From the NCBI RefSeq assembly GCF_003390925.1, contig NZ_QUBS01000084.1, forward strand, positions 213,271 to 277,270: a stretch of 64,000 nucleotides of DNA, in the 5' to 3' direction. Numbering within the stretch: the stretch's first letter is position 1; every line of letters begins with the position of its first letter. The notes under the pieces were generated by a model. It was not told where the DNA came from and searched no databases. It was given only the letters and a program-made list of their open reading frames with translations. Both the position numbers and the translations under genes were made by a program. Positions 26,334 to 34,395 of the stretch are shown here, piece by piece. Source of the stretch: Trinickia diaoshuihuensis. Its GTDB lineage: Bacteria; Pseudomonadota; Gammaproteobacteria; Burkholderiales; Burkholderiaceae.

Positions 26334-28064
26334 ATGGCAAAGTCCCCCGACCGCGAGCGCGCGCGCTTCGATTTCGAACACTGGGTGCCCGCCGTATCGA
26401 TGCTGCGAGGCTATCGGCGCGCGTGGCTCGCCAAGGATCTGTTCGCCGGGCTCGTGCTGACGACGATGCTGATTCCCGTGGGAATGAGCTATGCGGAAGC
26501 CGCCGGTTTGCCCGTGATCACGGGCCTTTATGCGTCGATCGCGGCATTGACGGGTTACGCGATTTTCGGCCCCAGCCGCATTCTCGTTCTGGGCCCCGAT
26601 TCGGCGCTTGCCGCATTGATTGCCGCGACTGTCCTGCCGCTATCGCCGGGGGGCGGGAGCCAGGTCGTGGCGCTCGCATCGATGTTGGCGATCATGGCCG
26701 GCGCGGTCTGCACGATGTTTGGTCTCGTTAGGCTCGGCTTCGTTTCGGATTTGCTCTCCGATCCGATCCGGTATGGCTATCTGAACGGCATCGGCCTTAC
26801 GTTGATAGCCAGTCAACTACCGAGCTTGCTCGGGTTTTCGGGTGCGGGGGAGACGTTTCTCGACGACGTCCTGAGCGTCACCCATGCCGTTCTCGCCGGG
26901 CAAATCCATCTTGCAACGGCCGCGATCGGCCTGACCTGCGTGGCAACGATCCTCGCCCAGCGCAGGCTCGCGCCGTCGTTGCCGGGGATATTCATCGTCG
27001 TATTCGTCATGGCGGCTCTTACGGGATGGTGGCTGCGCCATGCGTATCACGTGGTCGTGCCGGTGATCGGCGCGATCCCCTCGGGATGGACGCTGCCGCG
27101 TATGCCGAGTGTGTCGTGGCCTGAGATTCGCCGCTTGTCCGGCGGTGCGCTTGCCATCGCGTTCGTCTCATTCGCCGACATCAGCGTGTTATCGCGCGTG
27201 TTTGCATCGCGGGCGGATCGCAACCCCGACCGGAATCAGGAACTCATCGCGCTCGGTGCGGCGAATTTGCTCGCCGGCTTGTTGCAGGGGTGCCCCGTCA
27301 GCAGCAGCGCGTCGCGCACGCCCGTCGCCCAAGCCGCCGGCGCGCAAACGCAGATCACGGGCATTGTGGCCGCCGTATGCATCGCCGCGCTTTTGCTGTT
27401 CGCGCCGGGGCTATTGGCGCATGTGCCGCATGCCGCGTTGGCCGCCGTCGTGATCTGCGCCTCGATCGCCGTCATGCAAATCCGTGATGTGGCGCGTCTT
27501 TACCGGCGCAGGCGCAGCGAGTTCGCGGTATCCCTGCTGTGTTTCGTCGGCGTCGTCCTGCTCGGCGTGGTGCAGGGCATCTTCATGGCGGTCGGACTTG
27601 CGCTGCTTTCGTTCGTATGGCGTGCCTGGCATCCCTACGATGCCGTGCTCGGCCGGGTTGCAGGCCTGCGCGGCTATCACGACGTCACGCGTCATCCCGA
27701 TGCGCGGCAGTTGCCCGGATTGTTGCTTTTCCGGTGGGACGCGCCGCTGTTTTTCGCCAATGCGAATATCTTCGCCGAGCATTTGCGGGAGGCTATCGCT
27801 CGCTCCGGGCGCGACGTGCGATGGGCGATCGTGGCGGCCGAGCCGATTACCGATATCGACGTCACGGCGGCCGACGTTTTAGCGCGTTTGCACGACGAGT
27901 TGCGCGCGCAAGGCATTGCGCTATGTTTCGCCGAGATGAAAGGACCTGTTAAAGATCTTTTGCGCCAATATGGGCTGTTCGAGAAGTTCACTCATACGGC
28001 ACCGTTTTTCGCGACCGTAGGCGAAGCCGTCGAGCATTGCGTCGCGTCGGGCCGTCATCGATGA
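26334..28064 (+). CDS. SulP-family anion transporter with STAS domain
   Basis: The 576-residue transporter has about 12-14 membrane helices in the SLC26/SulP arrangement (MLIPVGMSYAEAAGLPVITGLYASI is the conserved early motif; ALAIAFVSFADISVLSRVFASR mid-protein) and a C-terminal STAS domain (about 450-565; VAAEPITDIDVTAADVLARL). It likely moves sulfate or another anion such as bicarbonate or a dicarboxylate with proton or sodium; the substrate cannot be read from sequence. No carbonic anhydrase or cys genes are adjacent. Confidence 0.88.
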   Translation: MAKSPDRERARFDFEHWVPAVSMLRGYRRAWLAKDLFAGLVLTTMLIPVGMSYAEAAGLPVITGLYASIAALTGYAIFGPSRILVLGPDSALAALIAATVLPLSPGGGSQVVALASMLAIMAGAVCTMFGLVRLGFVSDLLSDPIRYGYLNGIGLTLIASQLPSLLGFSGAGETFLDDVLSVTHAVLAGQIHLATAAIGLTCVATILAQRRLAPSLPGIFIVVFVMAALTGWWLRHAYHVVVPVIGAIPSGWTLPRMPSVSWPEIRRLSGGALAIAFVSFADISVLSRVFASRADRNPDRNQELIALGAANLLAGLLQGCPVSSSASRTPVAQAAGAQTQITGIVAAVCIAALLLFAPGLLAHVPHAALAAVVICASIAVMQIRDVARLYRRRRSEFAVSLLCFVGVVLLGVVQGIFMAVGLALLSFVWRAWHPYDAVLGRVAGLRGYHDVTRHPDARQLPGLLLFRWDAPLFFANANIFAEHLREAIARSGRDVRWAIVAAEPITDIDVTAADVLARLHDELRAQGIALCFAEMKGPVKDLLRQYGLFEKFTHTAPFFATVGEAVEHCVASGRHR

Positions 28065-28191
28065 GCCCCCGGGGCATTGCGCCGCGGTTCGATAAATGAG
28101 ACGAATTACGCGTGAATAACGCGGCTCTTAAGCTCGCGGTAAGCCTGGTCGGGCAAGATCCACGCGTTCATTCCACTTTCTAGGAGCCACA

Positions 28192-28734
28192 ATGTCCACC
28201 ATGGAACACGCTGGCAGCGGCGAGACTTACGGGCGGGTCGCGCGTCTTCTTCACTGGTTGGTCGTCGTACTGATCGCGGCGCAATTCGTCGTGGGCTGGA
28301 TCATGCCGGATATACACCGCGACACCCAGCCGGTGGGCCTCATCGCATGGCATCTGGCGATCGGCTCGGCACTGATCGTGGCCGTGGCGGTCCGCATCGT
28401 TTGGCGCCTGACGCACCGGCCGCCTCCGGGCGAGTTGCCGCCGCTCTTGGACACCGCTTCGCGCGCCACGCATTTTCTGCTCTATGCCGCGCTGGTCGCG
28501 GTGCCGCTGCTCGGTTGGGCTAATGCATCGTCGCGCGGCTGGGCGGCGACGCTTTCCGGCGCGTTGCCGTTGCCGCCGATTGCGGCCACGGGGTCGAGCG
28601 TGGCCCATGAGATGGGCGATGTCCATGGCGTACTGGCCTGGGTGCTGCTGGCGTTGATCCTCATGCATGTCGGCGCCGCGCTGTTTCACCGTTTCGTGCG
28701 CAAAGACCGCGTTTTGCAACGCATGACCTGGTAA
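28192..28734 (+). CDS. Cytochrome b561-type membrane protein
   Basis: A 180-residue diheme b-type cytochrome of the bacterial b561 (YodB/CybB-like) family with four membrane helices. Haem-ligand His residues are in RLLHWLVVVLIAAQF, IAWHLAIGSALI, HFLLYAALVAVP and VHGVLAWVLLALILMHVG. It likely passes electrons from ubiquinol to a periplasmic acceptor, for example in superoxide protection. ATG 28192 has a GGAGCC upstream. It is followed by a membrane protein gene 57 bases downstream. Confidence 0.88.
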   Translation: MSTMEHAGSGETYGRVARLLHWLVVVLIAAQFVVGWIMPDIHRDTQPVGLIAWHLAIGSALIVAVAVRIVWRLTHRPPPGELPPLLDTASRATHFLLYAALVAVPLLGWANASSRGWAATLSGALPLPPIAATGSSVAHEMGDVHGVLAWVLLALILMHVGAALFHRFVRKDRVLQRMTW

Positions 28735-28752
28735 GCGCATTGCCGGCATCGC

Positions 28753-28766
28753 TTGACTTGCGTCAA
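28753..28766. promoter_or_regulatory. FNR/ANR-type box TTGAC-N4-GTCAA
   Basis: TTGACTTGCGTCAA is a perfect 5-4-5 palindrome, one base per half-site from the FNR consensus TTGAT-N4-ATCAA. A second copy with the same half-sites is at 34200-34213. Here it lies only 25 bases before the next start codon, which would suit repression more than class II activation. Confidence 0.45.
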
Positions 28767-28791
28767 CCGGTGCCGGTCGGACGGCCGCACA

Positions 28792-29451
28792 ATGGAAAGT
28801 CGTTGGGGGAGGTCCATTGTGGCGACGCTCGCGATTTTGTTCGCCGTAGTGCTGTTGATCAATCTGATGCCGGCGTTCGCGCCCCCCACGTGGATGGCGA
28901 TGTCGTGGGTGGGTTTCAACGTGCCGGAGGGCAAACCCTTCGTTTTTGCACTGGTCGCGGCGAGCGCGGCAACCTTGGGCCGGCTGATTTTGGCGACGTT
29001 CGCGCGCACGCTCGTGCGCGGGCGCTTGATGCGCGAAGCCGATCGGCAGAATATCGACGTGGCCAAAGCTTGGCTTGCGCAGCATAAGACGCTTACCGTC
29101 AGCGCTTTTTTTCTCTATGCGCTGAGTCCCTTCCCATCGAACTATCTGTTTATCGCATATGGCCTATCGGGCTTGCCGCTTAGAAACATAGCTGCGGCAT
29201 TCTTCGTCGGCCGTACCGCGAGCTATACGGTTTGGGCTTATCTGGGTCGATTCGTTTCGGCCCGAATCGATCCGGAATCCCAGTTCGAAGGAGGCTACTT
29301 GAGCGGCTACTTCGTCGTCACTCAGTTGATCTTGCTCGGGCTCGTCTATGCGCTGACGAAGCTCGATTGGAAAATGCTCTTCGACGAACGCAAACTGAGT
29401 TGGCGCCGCTCGGTCAAAGCTGCCGGTCACTCGGATAGACGGTATAGATGA
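28792..29451 (+). CDS. Membrane protein of unknown function (possible VTT/DedA-like)
   Basis: About 219 residues from ATG 28792 (MESRWGRS) with roughly five hydrophobic segments (IVATLAILFAVVLLINLMP; FVFALVAASAATLGRLILATF; TLTVSAFFLYALSPFPSNYLF; AAFFVGRTASYTVWAYLG; VVTQLILLGLVYALTKL). The SPFPSNYLFIAYGLSGLPLRNIAAAFFVGR segment resembles the VTT/SNARE-associated region of DedA-type proteins, but the match is weak. The upstream in-frame TTG coincides with the FNR-like box, so it is not used as start. The stop overlaps the following CDF gene as ATGA. Confidence 0.7.
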   Translation: MESRWGRSIVATLAILFAVVLLINLMPAFAPPTWMAMSWVGFNVPEGKPFVFALVAASAATLGRLILATFARTLVRGRLMREADRQNIDVAKAWLAQHKTLTVSAFFLYALSPFPSNYLFIAYGLSGLPLRNIAAAFFVGRTASYTVWAYLGRFVSARIDPESQFEGGYLSGYFVVTQLILLGLVYALTKLDWKMLFDERKLSWRRSVKAAGHSDRRYR

Positions 29452-30395
29452 AGACTGAATCCATATTCGACGACGTCGAGAACGGCGAGCATTCAGCGGC
29501 CGAGCGTGCCGCGGCCGCCTCCCGCAGCACTTGGGTCAGCGTGGCCGTCAATCTAGGATTGACGTTCGGGCAGGTGCTGGCGGGCATTGTTTCCGGTTCC
29601 CAAGGCCTCATCGCGGACGGCATCCATTCGCTATCGGATCTCGTGGCCGACTTCGTGGTCCTGTTCGCGAGCCATCACAGCAGGAAGGGAGCCGACGAGG
29701 CGCACCCGTACGGTCACCAGCGCTTCGAAACCGCCGCCTCGTTGGCGCTCGGCATCATCCTCGCCGCGGTGGGGCTGGGCATGCTGTGGGCGGCGCTGCG
29801 CAAGCTCGGCGATCCGGCATCGGCCGAGCGCGTTCACATGGCCGCGCTGTGGGTCGCGATCGGCGCACTGATCGCCAAGGAACTGCTCTTTCGGTACATG
29901 CTCGCCGTGGCCAAGCTCGTCAAATCGAGCATGCTGGTGGCCAATGCGTGGCACGCGAGGTCCGATGCGGCATCGTCGCTCGTCGTGGGGGTAGGCATCG
30001 CCGGCAATCTCGCGGGCTTTCCCATCTTGGATCCGATTGCGGCGCTGATCGTCGGCATGCTCGTGCTGAAGATGGGATGGACGTTCGGCTCGGACGCGCT
30101 GCATGATTTGATGGATCGATCGGCTGACGAGCAAGAGGTCGGCGCGATCCGGCAGACGCTGCTCGGTACGCCAGGCGTCATGGGCGTGCACGATCTGCGT
30201 ACCCGGAAGATGGGTGACATGATCGTAGCGGACGTGCATATCGAGGTAGATGCCGCCATCTCCGTGGAAGCAGGGCACGAGATCGCCGTTGCCGCGCGCC
30301 GGCATGTTTTGGCGCGCCATCGCGTGCTCAACGTCATGACGCACGTCGACCCGCGAACGCGCGGCGGCATCGACGCGCCGGCCGCCATCGAGTAG
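29448..30395 (+). CDS. Cation diffusion facilitator (metal efflux)
   Basis: The 315-residue CDF transporter has six membrane helices and a cytoplasmic C-terminal domain. The metal site residues are HSLSD in TM2 (ADGIHSLSDLVADF) and HARSD in TM5 (AWHARSDAASS), the HxxxD/HxxxD pattern usual for zinc or iron/manganese exporters. The C-terminal domain (about 215-305) has VMGVHDLRTRKMGDMIVADVHIEVD. It exports divalent metal in exchange for protons. It is coupled to the preceding membrane protein gene and convergent with the histidine kinase gene 13 bases away. Confidence 0.9.
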   Translation: MKTESIFDDVENGEHSAAERAAAASRSTWVSVAVNLGLTFGQVLAGIVSGSQGLIADGIHSLSDLVADFVVLFASHHSRKGADEAHPYGHQRFETAASLALGIILAAVGLGMLWAALRKLGDPASAERVHMAALWVAIGALIAKELLFRYMLAVAKLVKSSMLVANAWHARSDAASSLVVGVGIAGNLAGFPILDPIAALIVGMLVLKMGWTFGSDALHDLMDRSADEQEVGAIRQTLLGTPGVMGVHDLRTRKMGDMIVADVHIEVDAAISVEAGHEIAVAARRHVLARHRVLNVMTHVDPRTRGGIDAPAAIE

Positions 30396-30408
30396 GCGGG
30401 GGCGTACC

Positions 30409-31764
30409 TTACGTCCGGGGTGGATCGGCCCAGTCCACTTCGACTTTCAAGCCGCCTAGCTCATCCGATCGGCGCACGTCGAGCGAGGCGCCATGCGCGT
30501 TCGCCACGCGCCGCACGATCGACCAACCGAGTCCGCTACCGCTATGTTCGCCACCGGGTGCGCGGAAGAAGCGCTCCCCGAGGCGCTTCATGTGCGCGTC
30601 CGGCAGGCCCGGGCCACTGTCTTGCACAGACAGCACGATATGGTCGAGGCGATGGCGGACCGATACCGCGATACGCGCCTGTGCCGGGCTGTAACGCAGC
30701 GCGTTATCGGCGAGATTGCGGATGAGCGAGGCCAGCAGCGCCGCATTGCCCATCACGACACATGGCTGCGGCGCGTCGAGTTCGAGCTGCTGAGATTTGC
30801 GGATAGCGATCGGGGCGATGGCGGCAAGGACCTGCTTGGCGACGGCGCTCAGATCGACCGGCGCGTTTGTGTCCAGTGTGGCGCCTGCTTCGAGCCGCGA
30901 TAGCAGCAAGAGTTGATCGACGAGATGCGCCGAGCGGTCGCAGCCTTCGAGCACGGCCGACAGCGCATGGCGCCGTAGCGCGGCATCGTCCTCACAGATC
31001 GCTACCTGCGCTTGCGCTTTGATCGCCGCGATCGGTGTACGGAGTTCGTGCGCCGCATCGGCGGTGAAGCGCCGTTCCGCATCGAGTACCCCCCGAATCC
31101 GATCGAACAGGCGGTTGAGCGCATCGAGCATCGGCGCCATTTCCCGCGGTGTGCGATGCATTCGAACCGGGTCCAGCGCGCGCGGATCGCGCCGAGCGAG
31201 CATGCGCTCGAGGTCGCGCAGCGGTGCGGTGCCTGTTCTGACGGCCCACCAGATGGCGATGGCGAGCACCGGCAACGCGCCCGCCATCGGCCAGAAGGCG
31301 CTGCGCATTACCGCGAGCAGTATCGCAGTGCGCGCGTCGAGCCGCTCGCCCACATACACCTCGACGTCGTGCTGCACGCCGGGCGCGGCGAATACCCGCC
31401 ACGCTTCGCCGCCGATTCGAACGGTGCGGAAACCCGCAACCCTGGGTGCTTCGGCCGGCATCATCGGTTCGGCGGGAGCATTGGCGGAGTGCGTGCCGAG
31501 GTGCCCTTCGTGAAAAACTTGGAACGCGACCTTTGGCGCGTACGGGTGCAGAATCGGCGCATCGAGTGCCTCGTCGTTGTCCTCTGCTTGGGCTTGCTGC
31601 ATGACGAGCAGCGAGGCCGCTTGTGCGAGGTGACTATCGAGCAACCGATCGATTTCCTGCCGCGAGTCGTGCCAGGTCAGCGCGCCCGCGACCGCCCAAA
31701 CGATCGCGATGCCTGTCGTCACCAGCACGAGCAGGCGTCCCTGCAACGAGCGAGGTAGCGTCAC
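30409..31764 (-). CDS. Sensor histidine kinase (QseC/PmrB-like)
   Basis: The 451-residue kinase has an N-terminal membrane helix (LLVLVTTGIAIVWAVAGALTW), a periplasmic sensor of about 120 residues, a second helix (FWPMAGALPVLAIAIWWAV), a HAMP-like linker, the phospho-His in FTADAAHELRTPIAAIK and the ATP-binding N, G1 and G2 boxes (LIRNLADNALRYSP; VQDSGPGLPD; HSGSGLGWSIV). It overlaps the response regulator gene by four bases and ends the cytochrome operon, suggesting redox- or envelope-linked sensing. The signal is not readable. Confidence 0.9.
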   Translation of the reverse strand: MTLPRSLQGRLLVLVTTGIAIVWAVAGALTWHDSRQEIDRLLDSHLAQAASLLVMQQAQAEDNDEALDAPILHPYAPKVAFQVFHEGHLGTHSANAPAEPMMPAEAPRVAGFRTVRIGGEAWRVFAAPGVQHDVEVYVGERLDARTAILLAVMRSAFWPMAGALPVLAIAIWWAVRTGTAPLRDLERMLARRDPRALDPVRMHRTPREMAPMLDALNRLFDRIRGVLDAERRFTADAAHELRTPIAAIKAQAQVAICEDDAALRRHALSAVLEGCDRSAHLVDQLLLLSRLEAGATLDTNAPVDLSAVAKQVLAAIAPIAIRKSQQLELDAPQPCVVMGNAALLASLIRNLADNALRYSPAQARIAVSVRHRLDHIVLSVQDSGPGLPDAHMKRLGERFFRAPGGEHSGSGLGWSIVRRVANAHGASLDVRRSDELGGLKVEVDWADPPRT

Positions 31765-32435
31765 GGCTCGCCTGTGTGTTCGGAGAGCAGCACGTAGCCG
31801 ACGCCACGCACGGTCCGGATCAAATCTGCGCCGAGCTTCGTCCTCAGACGATGCACGTGGACTTCGACGGCGTTGCTTTCCACTTCCCGGCCCCAGCTAT
31901 AGAGGTGCTGCTCGATCTGCTCGCGTGAAAGGACCCGGCCCGCGTTCAGCATGAGGACATGCAACAAATCGAACTCGCGCGTCGAAAGCGGCACGGGCGT
32001 GCCCGCGCGGTAGACCGTCCGCGAAGCCGGCTCGAGCACGACGTCTTGTGCCTCGAGGCGCTCGTTCGGCTGGCCATGGGCACGTCTGACGAGGGCACGC
32101 AGCCGCGCGCCCAGCTCGTGCAAGTCGATCGGCTTGACGACGTAATCGTCGGCGCCGATGTCGAGACCTTGAATGCGATCGGGCACGGCGTCGCGCGCCG
32201 TGAGAACGAGGATGGGAAGCTCGATTCCGGCGCGGCGCACGTGGCGCAGTACATCGAGCCCATCGACGCGCGGCAACCCGAGATCGAGGACCGCGGCCGC
32301 ATACGCCTGTGCCCGCAGTTCGTGCTGCGCCGCTTCGCCGTCTCGCACCCAATCGACTTGAAAGCCCTGCTGACGCAGGCTGGCGCGCACGCCGTCGCCG
32401 AGCAGGGGGTCGTCTTCGACAAGCAGGATTCGCAC
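31761..32435 (-). CDS. OmpR-family response regulator (QseB/PmrA-like)
   Basis: The 224-residue regulator has a receiver domain (MRILLVEDDPLLGDGVR; phosphoacceptor Asp in AAVLDLGLPRVDG; Lys in DDYVVKPIDLHELGARLRALVRR) and a C-terminal winged helix (LSTREFDLLHVLMLNAGRVLSREQIEQHLYSW ... VHRLRTKLGADLIRTVRGVGYVL). It partners the downstream kinase. It lies 24 bases after a cytochrome b gene, so the sensor pair is probably expressed with, and may control, the cytochrome genes. Confidence 0.92.
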   Translation of the reverse strand: MRILLVEDDPLLGDGVRASLRQQGFQVDWVRDGEAAQHELRAQAYAAAVLDLGLPRVDGLDVLRHVRRAGIELPILVLTARDAVPDRIQGLDIGADDYVVKPIDLHELGARLRALVRRAHGQPNERLEAQDVVLEPASRTVYRAGTPVPLSTREFDLLHVLMLNAGRVLSREQIEQHLYSWGREVESNAVEVHVHRLRTKLGADLIRTVRGVGYVLLSEHTGEP

Positions 32436-32459
32436 GGCGCAAGGGTCCTATCGATGTGG

Positions 32460-33179
32460 TCAGTCGTCACTGTCGGCGTGGGCTCGGCGGTCCGTCGCGG
32501 CTCCCGCGGGCTGATGCGGCGCCGATTGCCATTGCACCCACCACCAGGCGAATACGGCTGCGATCACTAGCGCCGCAAACCCCCAGCGGGCGGTCCGAAT
32601 GCCCTCGTCGGGCGTACCCGGCTTGTATCCGCTGATCATCGGCCGGACCAGGTTCTCTCGGTGCAAGAGACTGCTTACCAAGACCGCGGCGATATGAACG
32701 ACGACGAGCGCGAGCATCGTGTTGGCGACGCCTTCATGCAATTGTCCGACCCACTCGCCGCCGCCACTGTTATAAGCGGCCCAGCCGGTGATGCCGATGG
32801 CCAACGTGACGAGCAACATCGCCAGGATAGCGATCGCGCCGGCCGGGTTATGGCCGACGTAGCGCTCCGGGCAGCCTTTGACCAGGCTCGTGAGATAACG
32901 CGCGACGGCAGCCGGCGCGCGCACGAACGAGGAGAAGCGCGCGTAGCGCGTGCCCATGAGGCCCCAAACGAAGCGAAACGCAACGAGTCCGACCATCGTG
33001 TAGCCCAAGGTCACGTGAAGCAGACGCCATCGCTCGCTCTCCGCCGTTAGCCAGGCGCCCGCGAACGAGACGACCATGAGCCAGTGAAATACGCGGACCG
33101 GCGCGTCCCAGACGAGAATCCGAGTTGAGCCCGATGCGTGCAGGTCGTGCTCAGCGCGGGATGCGGACGTATCGTTCAT
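32460..33179 (-). CDS. Cytochrome b561/b6-domain membrane protein
   Basis: A 239-residue b-type cytochrome with four or five membrane helices. Likely haem ligands are the His residues in RVFHWLMVVSFAGAW, LLHVTLGYTMVGLV, LHEGVANTMLALVVVHIAAVL and SLLHRENLV. It resembles the Ni/Fe-hydrogenase-type cytochrome b subunits that pair with c-type cytochromes. It overlaps the preceding diheme cytochrome gene by 29 bases. It would be the membrane anchor passing electrons between quinol and the two periplasmic c-type cytochromes encoded just upstream. Confidence 0.87.
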   Translation of the reverse strand: MNDTSASRAEHDLHASGSTRILVWDAPVRVFHWLMVVSFAGAWLTAESERWRLLHVTLGYTMVGLVAFRFVWGLMGTRYARFSSFVRAPAAVARYLTSLVKGCPERYVGHNPAGAIAILAMLLVTLAIGITGWAAYNSGGGEWVGQLHEGVANTMLALVVVHIAAVLVSSLLHRENLVRPMISGYKPGTPDEGIRTARWGFAALVIAAVFAWWWVQWQSAPHQPAGAATDRRAHADSDD

Positions 33180-33636
33180 CGAAGTTTCCTTGATCTGCTC
33201 GGGTATGACAGGCGGCGCAGTTCGACGCGCTTTTGACCGAGGCTCGCCGCCAGGCCGCTGCGGGAACTTCGTCGTGCGTGGCGATGAACCATGAAGAACG
33301 CGTGATGCGATCGTCGGGCGGCGCGCTTGCCGTGCGTCCCGCGCGCGCGGCGTGGTCGGTGAGCCAGCCCTCGAGTTGTTTCACTGACGCGGGGTCCAGC
33401 GACGCATTGGTACCGAAGTGGTGATCGAGGTTACCGAGGATGCGTCGCCAAGAGTCCGCGGGCAGCATGCCGGGCGGATAGGCGATATGACAGGCGGCGC
33501 ACTCTTGCCGGTAGAGCGGATGTGGCGTCGCGGCAATCACCGCGGGCTCGTCCTCGGCCAGCGTCAGACCGGGTAGCGTAGCCATCGCGAGCATTGCGAA
33601 AATGCGTCCAATGGCACGAGAGCGTTCATGGTTCAT
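33151..33636 (-). CDS. Diheme cytochrome c (DHC family)
   Basis: A 161-residue periplasmic cytochrome beginning at ATG 33636 (MNHERSRAIG), with a signal peptide cleaved near LTLAEDE and two CxxCH haem sites, both CAACH, early (RQECAACHIAYPPGMLP) and near the C-terminus (SNCAACHTRADQGNFDERY). The LPADSWRRILGNLDHHFG segment is typical of the DHC family. It sits between a monohaem cytochrome and the membrane cytochrome b, forming a three-gene electron-transfer unit. Confidence 0.87.
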   Translation of the reverse strand: MNHERSRAIGRIFAMLAMATLPGLTLAEDEPAVIAATPHPLYRQECAACHIAYPPGMLPADSWRRILGNLDHHFGTNASLDPASVKQLEGWLTDHAARAGRTASAPPDDRITRSSWFIATHDEVPAAAWRRASVKSASNCAACHTRADQGNFDERYVRIPR

Positions 33637-33681
33637 AGGTTTATCCTTCCACGCCGGCATCCGATTCGAGCGCAACGGCGC

Positions 33682-34116
33682 CTATCGTTTGAGCGTCATG
33701 AGCCAACTGATCACGTCGGCTTTTTCCGCGGGTGTGCATTCGCGCCCGGCGACATCCGTGCAGTTGCGCCGGAACCACTTTTCGACCTTTGCCGATTGCG
33801 TGAAGCGCGCGGGATTGAAGGCGGGCGCCAGCGGTTCGATCGTCTTGCCGGTGGCCGCGTGTTTTCCCGTACCGGTCGGCGTGGCGCCGTGACAAGTGGC
33901 ACAGGCCCACTCGCGGCCGTGCCGCGCCGTAAAGAACTGTTGGCCCCGTGCCGGTACCGGCGCCGTGCCGGCTTGCGTCGCGTAGCCATTCAGGATTTGT
34001 TCGGGCGATTCGGCGCGGGCGGCGGAAACGCCGGCGGCGGCGATCGCACCGTAGATGCAAAATGAGCCGAGTACGCGCAGGCGAGCGGAAGTGAACACCG
34101 TGAATCTCCCAATCAA
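33682..34116 (-). CDS. DUF1924-type cytochrome c
   Basis: The 144-residue protein has a signal sequence (cleavage near ARAESPE) and one haem-binding CATCH motif in REWACATCHGATPTGTGKHAATGK. The C-terminal WFRRNCTDVAGRECTPAEKADVISWL segment is characteristic of DUF1924 cytochromes. It is the first gene of a minus-strand unit (cytochrome c, diheme c, cytochrome b, response regulator, kinase). An FNR-like box lies about 84 bases upstream at 34200-34213. The redox partner is unknown. Confidence 0.85.
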   Translation of the reverse strand: MIGRFTVFTSARLRVLGSFCIYGAIAAAGVSAARAESPEQILNGYATQAGTAPVPARGQQFFTARHGREWACATCHGATPTGTGKHAATGKTIEPLAPAFNPARFTQSAKVEKWFRRNCTDVAGRECTPAEKADVISWLMTLKR

Positions 34117-34199
34117 TGCTTCATATATTTGGGCCGCTTCCTTACCGGATTCTTAACGCCGATACCTGGCCCATTGTGGGCGGTGGGCCCGCGTTCGAG

Positions 34200-34213
34200 T
34201 TGACTTGAGTCAA
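34200..34213. promoter_or_regulatory. FNR/ANR-type box upstream of the cytochrome operon
   Basis: TTGACTTGAGTCAA has perfect TTGAC/GTCAA half-sites with a four-base spacer, like the copy at 28753. Its centre is about 90 bases upstream of the cytochrome c start, so a start site 41 bases downstream of the centre would leave a normal leader, and CACAAT sits at about the -10 position. This fits oxygen-responsive activation of the cytochrome genes. Confidence 0.5.
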
Positions 34214-34395
34214 TTGGGGTGCCGCGCGGGTGCCGGGTGACGCCGCATGACCGAACGCTTCCCTCCGCAGTGGTACATTAGGGGGCCAAACTCGAAACGT
34301 CGGGTGAGCACGGAAAGCGCCGCCCGAACGGTCATCGGCTTGCGAGCCGGTGCCATTGTGTCCAGCAACGTACGTCCCGGACACAGGAGACAAGC

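Noticed and set aside
34141..34395. Possible gene between the cytochrome operon and acoR
   Set aside because: Frames there are short, lack a ribosome-binding site and overlap the FNR-like box and the acoR leader.
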